64,000 nt of DNA, from assembly GCA_020080175.1 (NCBI GenBank), contig JAGHQL010000035.1, positions 62,001-126,000 on the forward strand. Reading direction: 5' to 3'. This DNA is from Glutinoglossum americanum (Eukaryota; Ascomycota; Geoglossomycetes; Geoglossales; Geoglossaceae). Positions 11,377-23,775 of the stretch are shown piece after piece (position 1 is the stretch's first letter; every line of letters starts with the position of its first letter). Below the pieces are notes generated by a model that made no database searches, had not been told where the DNA came from, and saw nothing but the letters and a program-made list of their open reading frames with translations. A program made the translations under genes and the position numbers.

Positions 11377-13317
11377 GTTTTAATATGCTTAGTTTTCCCC
11401 CTATTTAATTTCGGTGTAGGTTTGGGGCTTTTATGTCTTGGGATATCGCGAAATAACACCTCCTATGTGTAGGTTTTCGCGATCGTCCTCTTCGAATTAG
11501 TAGGCAGCCTGGTGGATGGCGTTATACATTATTGTTGGTCCGGGTTGATGGCATGCTGTTTTAAATTCAACGATGGTTGCTTTTTGGCTGAGGCATGATG
11601 GTCACGGGGATTTACGGCTTCCTTCCAGGCATCAGGGGCCGGGAGGGAACTACTATTGGAGGCGCTCGCCAGGATATACATCTCATTTTGTGAGCCTTAT
11701 GGTACTTAGGATACTGTGATCTTACCTCTTTGCGATGCTTTCCCTTGCGTTATCGCAGTGTCACATTATCGACGGTAGATCATGGGCTATGGTGGATCTC
11801 TCGTGAAAGCTATGAATTTAAAGAGTTGCTGTTTGATGTATGTTTTTTGTCGGAATCGTCGGTGTCCGTTAGCTCAGATCCTTGCCTTATTCCCGGAGTG
11901 CAAGTGTGCTATCAGGGCAATGTGTTCTGTAACTTGATGGGGATCTGTTCTAAGACAATATTAGTAGGTATTGGTTCATTAGAATATTGGTTGGGCTCTA
12001 TCTCCACGTTCTCGGCATGTTTTCAACCAAAAATCCTATGGTGATGGTTGGAATTCCTGAACCAGGTAGTGGGTGTGCATTACATCTCTTGTGACTGTTG
12101 GAATTGAAAGTTGTAGGCAACATCCATTTCAGTATAGCGGTACTGCCACCAAATCCGTCAGCAGGTGCTGTGTGGACCGCCCCCTGTCGGCTAGAGCGCC
12201 ACTTGTTCCACCATACCGCCTGCCACCCCGCCTTCCCGCCTTCCACTTTCTTCGCTGGAGGCTAAGGTTGACCGACCGTAGGGCATGCCCTAGGCGTCTG
12301 CAAATTGTTCACCAGGGCCGCATCGCGGGAGGGGTGACTATTGCTCGAAGCGGCGTTGTAACTCGCCGTTGGAGCGCGCCACCGAAGTCTCGCCACCGCC
12401 GCTCTGTCAGCGAAACTCAGGACTTAGAGTTGGGCCCACACAGTCGGGGCTCCTATTGACCACCGCTCTTTTTGTCTCCTCCGATGCCCCAACCTTACTG
12501 TAGAATGAATTCTGGTTGGAGAGACTTCAAAACTATTGATGGCCTGGTTATCTATGTGTGATGTTAATGAACATTCTTCCAAATTTGGGGGGGAGACGTG
12601 ATCCTAGTATTTGCCCTAATACTAACCACTTTCTAGGCACAAAACAGCCAATACTTAAAGATATGCAGATAACCATGTATAAAAATCCTGGTATCAGCTA
12701 GTATTTCCAACATATACAGCATACCATCAATGTCCAAAAGATTCCCTTGTTGTAACATTTCTCGCTCTGAAATCAATCGTGAGCACTGGTGTCCCGTTTT
12801 TGAGGTAGATTGTTGATGTGGACCTATCATACCGGCGCCTCTGCGTTTAGACAGGACAAACTGAGTCTCTTTGAACAGATTATAGCGTGCGGTCTGATCC
12901 CCCTGCTTTTGGTAAAGCCATCAGATCGGTTCCGATGGTGACTAGTTTCCTTTGCGCCCGGTTAATCTATATGGGAGATCTATTTCTGCGGGACCGGTAA
13001 CGGCAGGTAGTCCACAACGCCGAAAGCCAATTAATCTAATATTCACAACATCACCATCGTTCAAAGATAGTGGGAACTGTGCCTCGAGGACATAGCGCTA
13101 ATGGTCTTTATCGATCTCCACTAAAAACTATGGGAAGGCTAATAATCATCACGAGTTTTGTAAGCAAAGACCAATTGAAAGCTTTATGCGGATTACATAA
13201 GGTCTTTTCTGGGCAGGTCACCCCGCCATTAGCGGAACTCTTCATGTCTCTGCCTTCAGTTGAAACCGCGGGAACATCTGAGGAAAGAGAAGGCTCGCAA
13301 GTACTTTGGCTTCAGAA
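11377..13317. other. Gene-free region of about 1.9 kb
   Basis: Nothing recognisable was found. An open frame at 12073-12459 (128 codons, Arg-rich, proline-poor) resembles no family and is probably chance in a locally GC-rich patch. The last few hundred bases serve as the amine oxidase promoter. Confidence 0.5.
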
Positions 13318-15691
13318 ATGGGTTCCGGGCCAGCCGTCGTGCCCGGGAAGGTGGTGGCTGCACACCCACTGGCGCCATTGACCAGTTCTGAAATCACAAC
13401 CAGTACACATTTAGTTAAATGCCTATTCCCTCGAGATACGAACCTTCAATTCAAAGCGATTACTCTCCATGAACCTAAGAAGAGGGATGTCATCCCTTAT
13501 CTTGCTGCTGAGCATGCGAGCAAGCATCCTCCGCATCTTGCAAGGAAGGCCTTCGTATTATATTATATCAAGAATACGGTAATACCCACAGTTACAGCTT
13601 ACCGGGGTCGACCTCTGGGATACTAGCCTCATGGTGGAGAGTCTCTGTGCTAACATGTATGGGCTGTAACCTGTAGGATAAACTGCATGAAGCAATATTG
13701 AGCCTCTCTGAGGGGCGAGTGGAGAGTAACGTCCGCCTGGCCCCGGAGCATCATAGTTCGTCAGATGGTGAAGAGGTCATTCTGATCGAAAAGATCGTGT
13801 TGGAGGACGAGAGAGTCAAGGCTGAAATCGCGAAGCTCCAACTCCCTCCAGGAAGAGTTGTGATAAGTGACCCTTGGATCTACGGTAACGGTCACACATT
13901 GAACCGCTTTTTGGATGTAGATTTACGGATTGCATAGGTACGGATGGAATTAATGACGAACGTCGCCAGTTCCAGTGTTTCCTATATGTAAGGGATTCTG
14001 CGGAAGCAGATTGCAATCACTATGCATTCCCTATCGCTATTTCGCCCATTGTCGACGTCCAAACAGAAAAAGTAATTCGAATCGACATTCTCCCGACTGG
14101 CGCTGACGCCACGGTTAGAGAAGTAGAGCCTTATATTGTTCGACAAGCGAACGATTATATTCCAGAGGCCCAGAAACTCAGGACTGACTTGAAACCCCTG
14201 AACGTGGTTCAACCACAGGGCACAAGTTTCAGAATCTCTCAAGGAGGACATGCCATTGACTGGCAGAAGTGGAGTTTCAGACTTGGTTTCAACCAGCGTG
14301 AAGGCATGGTTCTTTATGATGTGACTTCCTCCAAACACTTCTTTCAGTCACATCGCTTCTTACTTGGGTAGTAGGTGCGCTACGATTCTCGCAGCTTGTT
14401 CTACCGTCTTTCGCTTTCCGACATGAGCATCCCTTATGCGGACCCGCGGCACCCCTTTCATAAGAAGGCTGCATTCGATCTCGGCGATGCTGGTGCTGGG
14501 GTCATGGCCAATAATCTCAAGCTTGGTTGCGATTGCCTAGGCTCTATTCATTACCTGAGCGCTGTCTTGAGCAATAGCAAGGGCGAGGCAGTTCCCTTTG
14601 AGAATGTAGTTTGTATCCACGAACAGGATGCTGGAATTGGGTGCGAAGCCTTTGCTATTGATAGAGTGCATTGGCTGAACCCAATAGGTGGAAGCATACG
14701 AATTACCGCACAGGTCGGGCAGCCGTTGTTCGGAATCGCGAGCTTGTTCTACAGAGTATCATCACAGTCTCTAACTACGAATACATTTTAGCTTTTGTGT
14801 TCAACCAAGCGGGCGAGATTAGCTACGAGGTTCGAGCAACTGGCATCCTTAGCACGCAACCCATCGATGATGGGGTGGAAGTTCCATGGGGAACAATCGT
14901 CTATCCTGGCGTCTTGGCTGCTCACCACCAGCACATTTTCTCCCTACGAGTGGATCCAGCTCTTGATGGCCATGACAACAGACTTGTCTATGAGGAAGCG
15001 CACGCCATGTCACGAGATATCATGTTGAACCCCCACGGCACAGGCTATGTAGTTAAAGAGACAGCGGTCGAGAAATCGGGCGGGTTGGACTTCGATTATG
15101 ACCAGAACCGGACGTTTAAGATCCAGAATGTAGCGGTCAGAAATCCTATCAATGGTAAACCAGTTGCCTATAAGATTCAAGCACCACCGTTCCAGAAGAT
15201 ATTGGCGGATAAGGATAGCTTTCACTACAAGCGGGCAGAGTTTGCCGACCATTCGATCTATGTAACGAAGTATAGGGAGGGCGAGCTTTTTGCTGGCGGA
15301 AAGTACACAAATCAGTCGCGTGGTGGAGCCGGTGTTAGAGGATGGGCAAACAGGAGGGACAATGTGAAGGATACCGACATTGTTGTCTGGGTGCAATTCG
15401 GTATCAACCACATTCCAAGAATCGAGGACTTTCCAGTGAGAAATCAGCTTCGTTGTTACTGTCTTTTGATTTTGTGGTGCTCGCATTGATTTTTGGTAGC
15501 AGGTTATGCCTTGCGAAACGATCAAAGTGACTCTGAAGCCTGTCAACTTCTTCGACAAAAATCCAGCCCTTGACGTCCCCCCCTCTGAACAGGGCTTCAA
15601 CCAGTCGACCCTCGTCCCCGGAGCCCGCCAGCCGACAGCAGAGGTAACGATTAGTCAGAAAGGGGAAGTCGTGTGCTCCAGCAAACTGTAG
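13318..15691 (+). CDS. Copper amine oxidase, peroxisomal
   Basis: Six exons (13318-13578, 13677-13884, 13938-14320, 14375-14640, 14688-15435, 15503-15691) join to 684 aa, normal for the family. The enzyme oxidises primary amines to aldehyde, ammonia and hydrogen peroxide. The cofactor-forming tyrosine (topaquinone precursor) is Y403 in the motif SNYEYIL. Two copper ligands are H453 and H455 (HHQHIF); the third is in the INHIPRIEDFPVMP stretch. The catalytic Asp region reads YADPRHPFHKKAAFDLGDAGAG in two conserved pieces. The C-terminus is SSKL, a type 1 peroxisomal signal. All key residues are present, so the enzyme looks active. The ATG at 13318 precedes the family's usual N-terminal HPLAPLTSSEI. 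A permease lies 3.4 kb downstream on the same strand. The natural amine cannot be told from sequence. Confidence 0.97.
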
Positions 15692-18600
15692 ACCCGCCAA
15701 CTCTGTTCCTAAGCCGCACACAATAGCTTGTTTTTATGTATCAAACTGGGTGACAAGACAGAATCCATGGAAGCCCATCCTGCGCGTCTCCGTCTGCCCG
15801 TATCTGTGAGGCTATTGCAGGGTACGGGAAGTTTCTGCGTATCCCACCCACCTTGACTGCAGGCTAGAACTTTATGTCTGCCTGATTTCATCGACTGGCC
15901 TCTCGCCTGTCGCATCGCCAAAAGCCAATGTCACTCGAACAATGGTGTGTGACCAATACTATGCCAAATCTCGCATACAAGCGTCCAGCCTTTATTTCCA
16001 TACAAATTAGAGCTGATTGGACCCCCACGCGTGAGCCCTCTACCTTTTGATAGTTCGCGTTTTGGAAACCAAATATAGGCCGCTTATTAGGGGAGGACTG
16101 CCCAAGTCTGTTAAGACTAAAGCGACATCTTTTTGTGTTTTCTTTTCTCGGGAGGGGGGAATACCAAGAGCTGAGCCATGGGTAGGGTTCCCAAGGCAAG
16201 CCTCAGATAATGTACTTGATCTCATGACCCTAGTTATCCATCCTGCTTATGCCCGACGAATCTGGGTAGTTTGCCAGCGGACGCGAGCAGTTCCCTGCTG
16301 ACTTTGCCCGAGGGATATGGTGTACCATGCTCCCCCTAACTCAGGACGCAGCCTCTTTGCCTTACTCGCCAAATATGACCTTAATAAGTGAGTTGAGGTG
16401 CCAATAACACCTACGTGTCGTGTACGATGCAAGATAGGACGTTCCACAAGCTGTGTATGGTTCGGTTCCCTTGCCCGGGGTGTTGATGGGGGAAAATGAC
16501 AAGGCAAACGCAAAGAGCAGCACACCGTCTCGGATTTGTGAAGGAAACAGCACACAAAGTAAGAGTGCAGGTTGCCTAGCCCTATGGCCGAATCGATCAG
16601 CTTCGTTGTGAGGCCATGAGCCGCCCTACACCTTTACTCCTTTGGCCACGGGAAGTAGGAAAATAAGGCCATCGGAGAAACGGAGCTAGGGGCTGCGGAC
16701 ACCTAGCTTCGCTAGCAAACTCTGGGCTAGTCAGGGCTCAGGAGTGGATTGTTGCGTTGCGGCGTGGTTGTGGTGCCAGCAAAACAAGGCCGCGACTGGA
16801 CTAATGTTGGACTAATTGTTGGGATAGAACGGAAATTGGTTGCTTGCTTGGGATAGATCGTATTAGACTACTGATGAACAAGATAGACGGACCTACACTC
16901 AACTACGATTCTGCGGACCTACCTCGATTTCGATTGTGGCACACCATTGATGTTGAACCTCTGATTGTGGGATGGGGGATATGCATAAAAACTCACTCCA
17001 ACAGCTGCCTCGACGCCTTGGCCAACCATCCCGCCTAGGACTATCGAAAGCAGCGCGTCTCGCGATCAAGAATAATAATATGACTTGCAACATGGATATA
17101 GAATTCAGTTGACCACAACAGGAAACGGGGTAGCAGGCTGCACGATGACCGAATCATGCGGCGGCGGGATGTAGCGTGCAACTCAAGCCGTGCGTGCGTT
17201 GCGTCTAATCCACGGTTATGGGTCCAACCGTTAAAGTGTGGACGAGGGGTCTCATGAGAAGGCGAAGCTAATAGAAAGGCGGGTCTCTATCCCGCGGATC
17301 CCTCTCGTCCACCCCATGTCGATGGGGATACTGATCGATTGGACGACAAAATAACCCGATGGGAAAGGCGTTCGATGGCTGGGATGTTTTGGGAGGGGGG
17401 GATGTTCCTCCCATACAGCGGCCTATAGTAGCATATGCGATGAAATTGATGAGACTTTGATATAGAGTTTCGAGGGGAACGTGCAAATAAGAACGAACAT
17501 ATAGGGTGTGGTGTAATTGTGCATTGCATAAGCGGTCCTGACAAATTTCCAACCAGTCCAGACGATGAGATATGCAGCAAGGTCAAGGGCTTCCGAAATT
17601 CCAACTCAATTGCGCCGTGCACAAAATGGAAATCACAGAAAAACAAAGGAATCAAACTCTAGGGGCCACCGGCGCCGCGGCGCCCTCTAGTCAACTACGT
17701 AGTACGTACGTACATACCTCTTGCAGATAACGAAGAGCTTAGCTACCAGTTTCTGGCGCCATCCTCTACTACTAGCATTAGCTTTAACCCCCAAGGAAGA
17801 ACGTCCCCGAGTAAGGTTATTCATGCTCCACACCGCCATGCAGCTAGAACTTTGTTCCTTCGATGTGGTACTTTGGCCGCTCGGTGGGCCATTTGGCTTA
17901 CTGCGTCGCAATCGTCGTAGACAAGACATGATATCCTAAGGGAATATCGGATATCGAGATTTTCACGATAGTGGTACTAAGATCAAGATGTCAGTACTGT
18001 GTATGTGTGTGTGTGCATGTATGGTGTATTGTACATGCTTTTCTCCGAGACCACTTGGGATTTCTGCACACCCGGTCCGAGCGTTAACCTGTGTCTTCGG
18101 AGAGTTTCCGTACGGCTTATCATTGTTGCGCTTGAAGATGCCTGTACTCGGAAGTCAACCTCAGTACTCCGTTTCGGCCTGCTGCCGCACTCCAGGATTA
18201 CTGCCGAGAACATCGGTAACGGCGGCGACAGGAGAGGATTGTCAACGAGGGAGGGTGATAAAAGCATTCGGAGGAACTCCAGACCCACCGTTGGGCTTAC
18301 GCTCCTCATGCGGCGACTTTGTATTGACCGTTATTGACCTTCGCCGCCCACCCCGCCCCTCGCATCACATTCCAAAGCAAACCGGCGGCACAGTGAGATC
18401 ACTCTAAAAAGGCTTTGATTGCCCAAACCGACGGGCCCAACCTTAACCAGGCGGGTTTAAATAATAAGCGGGCATTAACACGCTATGTTTGTCAGAGATG
18501 TCCCTGCTGCGTTCCACTAACCCGGTCTACTAGACTTGGCTAATGGGACACTAGTCCTAGCAATCACCACCTGCACTGACCGCGTTGCGCATTCGTTGTA

Positions 18601-19048
18601 GGACCGCATCTTTCTGCCACTCCTACTGCCTCCCCGCCTCCGCTGTGCCATCACCTCTAGCCCTCTCCCCCCACCCCACCCTCGGCGCCGATCTCTAGTA
18701 TCCACATGCCATTCTTCCGAAGGCTGCTCTACTGCTCTACTGGTCTCTAATCGTACCCACCAGCCTCCTCGTAAGACACAGGGGGTGAACTTTCCAATCG
18801 GATTCCTGAGCGTGGCTAGACTTGATGGAGCCTCGATCGTGCTGATAGGAGGCCGCTGGCGGATATTATTCACCGAGTTGACTCAAACAGAGTCTATGTT
18901 GGGTTGATGCATTTAATGTTGGTCCTCCCACTCACGTTTGTCGAGCCCCGTTGCAGTAAGCCGCGTTACAGAGTCTTTCTGCTATAATACGTGCAATCCC
19001 CTTTATATTCTTTCCGAACTTGAAGAATATCCAATAACAAACACGAAA
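15692..19048. other. Gene-free region of about 3.4 kb
   Basis: No gene or mobile element is recognised. Several open frames up to 139 codons on both strands overlap and show no family features. A short TG-rich microsatellite lies at 17999-18028, and an alternating TACG run around 17694-17716. Confidence 0.45.
17999..18028. repeat. Imperfect (GT)n microsatellite
   Basis: About 30 bp of GT/GTAT alternation, interrupted by CA and GG. Confidence 0.8.
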
Positions 19049-21242
19049 ATGCATACTGCAGGCTCATCTCCGGAAATTAGTGACACTAAAAAATCCCCAG
19101 TAAAGGCTGATGAGGAAAAGTCGGGCAAAACATCGGACCCTACATTGGGAGTCCCTCCGAGGGCGGTGATGGCAACAATCCAGGATGACGATGAGCGAAT
19201 GCTTGCTCGAATTGGATACAGGCAGGTATGTCCCTATTTGGAATTTCTCGCCGTTTCTCACTTCTTAGACCTAAATCGCATTTCACAGGAGCTACGTCGT
19301 GAATTTAACAAATGGTCAACAGTATCATACGCTATCTCCATTCTAGGAGTTCTGGGGTCAGTACCTGCAACCTTTAACAATCCACTCAACGCAGGAGGTC
19401 CTGCCACTGCCGTCTGGTGCTGGTTCGTTGGCTCTTGCATGGCAATGTGCATCGCAAGCTCAGGTAAGTAATGCCGTGTCAATAAGGCGGCTACCTGACC
19501 GCTTCGCAGTCGCCGAGCTGGTTTCAGCATACCCAACAGCTGGAGGGATGTACTTTGTGACAAAGCACGTTGTTCCACCGGAATACGTACCTATCTGGGC
19601 ATGGATTGTTGGGTGGTGCAATTTCCTAGGTCAGACCGCCGGAGTGTCGAGTGTAGCATACACTGTATCCCAGATGATTCTCGCCTGCGGCAGCATGAAC
19701 TCTCATTTCGATGGACAGAACTACTTATACTCGCCGTAGGCGTTGGCCAAATTTTGCTCGTGTCTTGTCGAGATACTAACTTTGAACAGCACCCCGCTTC
19801 AAACTGTACTTCTATCAATTGCGCTCCTGGTAGTAATGGGTGTCATCTGTTCGCTCACCACCAGGAGCCTTCACAAGATTATTCTCTGGTTTGCCCCCAT
19901 TAATAGTATGTTGCTTTTGTCTGACGCTCTCACAAATCTGATTCTGACAGACTTAAGTCCTTGCTTCCATTTGCATCTGCATAGCGCTTCTTGTCTTGAC
20001 GCCAAACAAGCAGAGCGCAAAATGGGTTTTTACTGAAGTGACAGACGGCTCAGGATGGGGCAGTCGAGGATTTTCTTTTCTCCTTGGGTGGGAATATGAT
20101 CCTACTAGCTTCAGACCTATAGGATGCTGAACAACCTTTTAGCTTTCTCTCGGTCGCTTGGACCATGACGGATTATGACGGAACTACACAGTATGTCTAG
20201 AGTCTCAATTTTATGTCCTAAAAATAAACACCAACTTATTGCTCAAGCACAGTATGTCTGAAGAGACTCATGACGCCGCTATCCGAGGTCCCCTGGCGAT
20301 TAGAATGGCCGTTCTTGTCTCTGGATCAGTGGGCTGGATGCTCACCATCACATTCTGCTTCTGTCTTTCTAATTACGAGGAGATATTAACATCACCAACT
20401 GGCATGGCCGCTGCGCAGATCTTCCTTAATGCAGGCGGGAGGAAAGGCGGAACGGTGATGTGGTTCTTCGTCATACTTATCCAGTTCTTCACCGGCTGCT
20501 CTGCCATGCTGGCAGACACTCGTATGGCGTACGCGTTTTCCAGAGATGATGCCCTACCATTTTCTAGGTATGTAAGCTTTGGCCCCTAGACAAACCACGA
20601 CAGGCCTTTAAGGCTCGATAGCGTTAATTTCACCCTTATAGCTTCTGGAGTAAAATCAACTCCTATACTCAAACACCTGTCAATGCTGTCTGGCTCGTCG
20701 TGCTCTTCAGCATCTGCCTCAACTGCATCGGCATCGGGTCTACGGAGACCATACTGAGCATATTCAACATCACGGCACCTGCACTAGACCTCTCATACAT
20801 TGCTGTCATTCTCGCGCACATTGTGTACGAGGGGAAAGTCATCTTTATTGAAGGCCCATTCACGCTTGGCAAGTGGGGCCGCCCAATCAATATTATTGCA
20901 ATTGTCTGGGTCTGCTTCATAAGCGTGGTATTGTTCTTCCCATCGACGAGGCCGATTACACCTCAAAACATGTATGTGTCAGTCCTGGAACACACCTACA
21001 ACACTCCCTAACATGTGCTCCTAGGAATTACGCCATTTGTGTGGCAGCTTTTATCGCCGTCTTTGCTATAAGCTGGTGGTGGATAGGGGCCCGAAAGTCT
21101 GCCGTTCCTCCCACTTCGAATGGTGTATGAAGTAAAATACGCTGACAAATTTGCCCTCCTTGCTAGGAAATACACTGGGCCTCGAACTACAGATATACTA
21201 GAGCTAATCGGAGCTGAAGACATGGATGGGAACATATTCTGA
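19049..21242 (+). CDS. Amino acid / GABA / choline-type permease (APC superfamily)
   Basis: Ten exons (19049-19225, 19289-19463, 19510-19735, 19790-19905, 19958-20087, 20143-20190, 20253-20567, 20642-20971, 21025-21096, 21167-21242) join to 554 aa with an open frame throughout. The protein has about 12 hydrophobic helices between residues 75 and 530, a hydrophilic N-terminus and a short cytosolic tail. Family marks include ELVSAYPTAGGMYFVTKHV in helix 3, WTMTDYDGTTHMSEETHDAA between helices 5 and 7, and FFTGCSAMLADTRMAYAFSRDD. These are typical of the fungal permease group holding GABA permease, Hnm1 choline permease and relatives; the substrate is a small amino acid or amine, not resolvable further. 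The fourth intron (19906-19957) must use CTTAAG at 19952-19957, skipping an AG seven bases earlier. It lies downstream of the amine oxidase on the same strand. Confidence 0.93.
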
Positions 21243-23775
21243 AGAAGCCTGTATCTTCCGGTGAACATAGCGCTCCATCTGTAGTGAGCGATGTGTCCAC
21301 GCAGTTGCATTACGATCACAGCATGAACATTATATTTGGTTCTCCTTCAATAGAAATGAGGGCGAGGTTTATGGTAGGCGTTTTATGAAAAGGGTGGAAG
21401 CTGCCTGAAATTTAACTACGCGTATCCTTATATTACGATATATTTTCCGTATGTTAGATATCTTCCTTCTCATATCCCTATATCCTATATATACACATAG
21501 TTTTTCTTCAGATTTACCAATACAAGATCTTCAATGACAGCGGATCCGCCAACGTATAGCCCCGCCGTAGAACTCTCTTCTCCTCGCATCGATTTTAACT
21601 ACCAAATGGTATCTCACCCGCGTCTCCCCGCCTGTATCAACTCGCCGATTGGTGTGGATATCGCTCGTGTCGCGCTGCGGTTCCACAGGTGCCACAAGGC
21701 TACACAAGGCAAATCCGGGAGGGGGGGAAGAGAGGAGAGGGCTTTTGAATAATAACGGAGCAACAGAAGCCCCTGGGCCTTCCGGATCAGGGCAGAGGTG
21801 CGATCTCCAGAGAAGAGTTTTCGGTGGGCTGACGGATAATAAGCCGCCCCCGCGGGACGGCTTCAAATCCTCTCGGTCCCGTTTGGTTAAGCAGAGTAAT
21901 GCTAGGAAATACGAGACGATCGTGATCGCTCAGGACGGGGAGAAGACATGGATTTTCCTTTTTTTCATCCCCTCCAACTTCTAGGGTGGCGTGATTTGGA
22001 AATTTGCTATACATTACGATAAGAGGCGGCGTAGAGACAGATCATCATTTCTGAGTTTAGGGAGGGGGCAGCTCAGCAGGAGATGATCGGTGTGGGTGTT
22101 CTTAATGCCCAGCCAAAAATCTCCAAGCTATCGACACATATTACCCGTTTCCCCCGCAAAACCCTGTAAGAGTAGTCGTTCCACGGACAGGTGACTAGTT
22201 CTTGGAGTTCAACTTCGGGGGCCATAGCTGGATAGGTAAATCAATCCCGGATGAGGCTAGGAGAAATGATGAGAGTACCCCCTCTCTACAAGGCCTGCAT
22301 GTTAAGAACTGTATCTACGCTCGGGGTTAGAAATCCCTAGGGAGTATTAAAAGATCTTATCCGTCCTTGGAACTAAAGGTCCCCTAAAGATCCTGTCGGG
22401 AGCCTTGGCCACCTTTATCTACGCTTAAGCAACTGCTAAAAGGGCTTTAGCTACTGCTATTTCCTATTGATAAAAAATGAACTTTAATAACAATCAACAT
22501 CACGTGATCCACTAAAGCTGCTCCCATTCGATCATATATGGTTGAAGTAGCCCAGGTAGTTGTATCTAGAGTTAGTCCGGTGCTACCTTAGCCTTTCGTG
22601 GAACCCCCTTTCTCGGCACTCCGGACTCATTAATGCTTGATGCCGCAATGGAGGATTTGCCTCAGGGGACACCGCCCGTTCGCTACTTGGAGGAGGTCCT
22701 AGTGGATGAGAGCGATTCTTGAGATATTCTTCTGTTGTGCCATCCCAACGGTAGATGGTTACACCCTAAAGCCAATCCCGTATTCCCGGGGAGGCAATGG
22801 AAAACATCAGAATTTCTTTGCAAAAAGGTGGGAGCTTGGTCGTTTTGGTATTAGCTAGTTTCAAAGACAAAGATCCCTAGACAATTAAAACATTGAAGGA
22901 AAAATGGTCAAAAAGGGTTCCAAAACTTAGGACATGAAGTGGAGGAAGAGAAGTGGGATGAGAGTATCTCTAGTCTACAATGAGGGGTGGGTATTTGTAA
23001 GTCTGTGACACCTCAGACCGCCCAGACCGGCCTCCTACACTTGAAATTGCCGACTGAGGAGTAAACAAAAATAGGGGTTGAAGTTATTCCGCCCTGCTTC
23101 AAAACGAGCGAGTGAAGTCTATGAGCTGCGCAACCAACATTATTAATGAGGCGAAATGAAACGGTGATGTGGCGTTGGAGAATGCTTGACCAGGACACGG
23201 CGGGTACAAGGACCCCCTAGTCCAAATGTATCCTACAAAAGGAATGGAAAGGCACGCCCTTGACAAAGAAAAACCCTGTGACCGTATGGGTAGGGTTGGC
23301 GAGTCGACCCAGCCCGTAAAAGGAAGTAAGTTTGGAGAAGAGAGCTAGCTAAAGAAAGTCCTTGAAGGGGTGTGCCATCGAAGATGCTGGAATGGGAAGA
23401 CCCTGAAAACTTAGCATGAACAGCAACAGAAGCTTGAACAACATGATGCTTATACCAGAGAAACCGATGAGCGTACAACCAAAAAGAAGTTTCAATCGTA
23501 AATACCGGGACATGTGTCGAAATTAAAGGGAAGGAAAGAATTAGGAAAACTCCAGAGTTGCAGTCGCTTGCTAAAAGATGAAAGTAAATCAAACAACGCC
23601 TTCATGCTTGACGCGTCCCTCTTTCCCAGATCGCACTTCCCAACGGACGACGCGTCAGCTCATTCAAGTCGTGGTATTTCGTAATAGTCGTCAGTCTCAA
23701 TCTCATTAAATCGGCCTTTTCACACACCGAAAAATAGGCGGTTACAAACGCTAACAGATAGTAAGAAGGACGACT
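21243..23775. other. Gene-free region of about 2.5 kb, possibly degenerate
   Basis: From about 22000 to 23700 the sequence is rich in CTA/TAG words and stops in all frames, as in decayed fungal repeats. No terminal repeats, transposase or polymerase motif could be recognised, so no element is named. A 72-codon frame starts with ATG at 21534 just after a TATATATA stretch but has no family resemblance. The last few hundred bases hold the 3' flank of the minus-strand C2H2 gene. Confidence 0.4.

Noticed and set aside
15010-15600. Minus-strand frame of 196 codons
   Set aside because: It lies wholly inside the amine oxidase exons on the opposite strand, whose protein is certain.
22600-22760. Short frame (MEDLPQGTPPVRYLEE-like) in the degenerate stretch
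   Set aside because: It is only about 29 codons, ends in a stop and has no extension by splicing that I could find.
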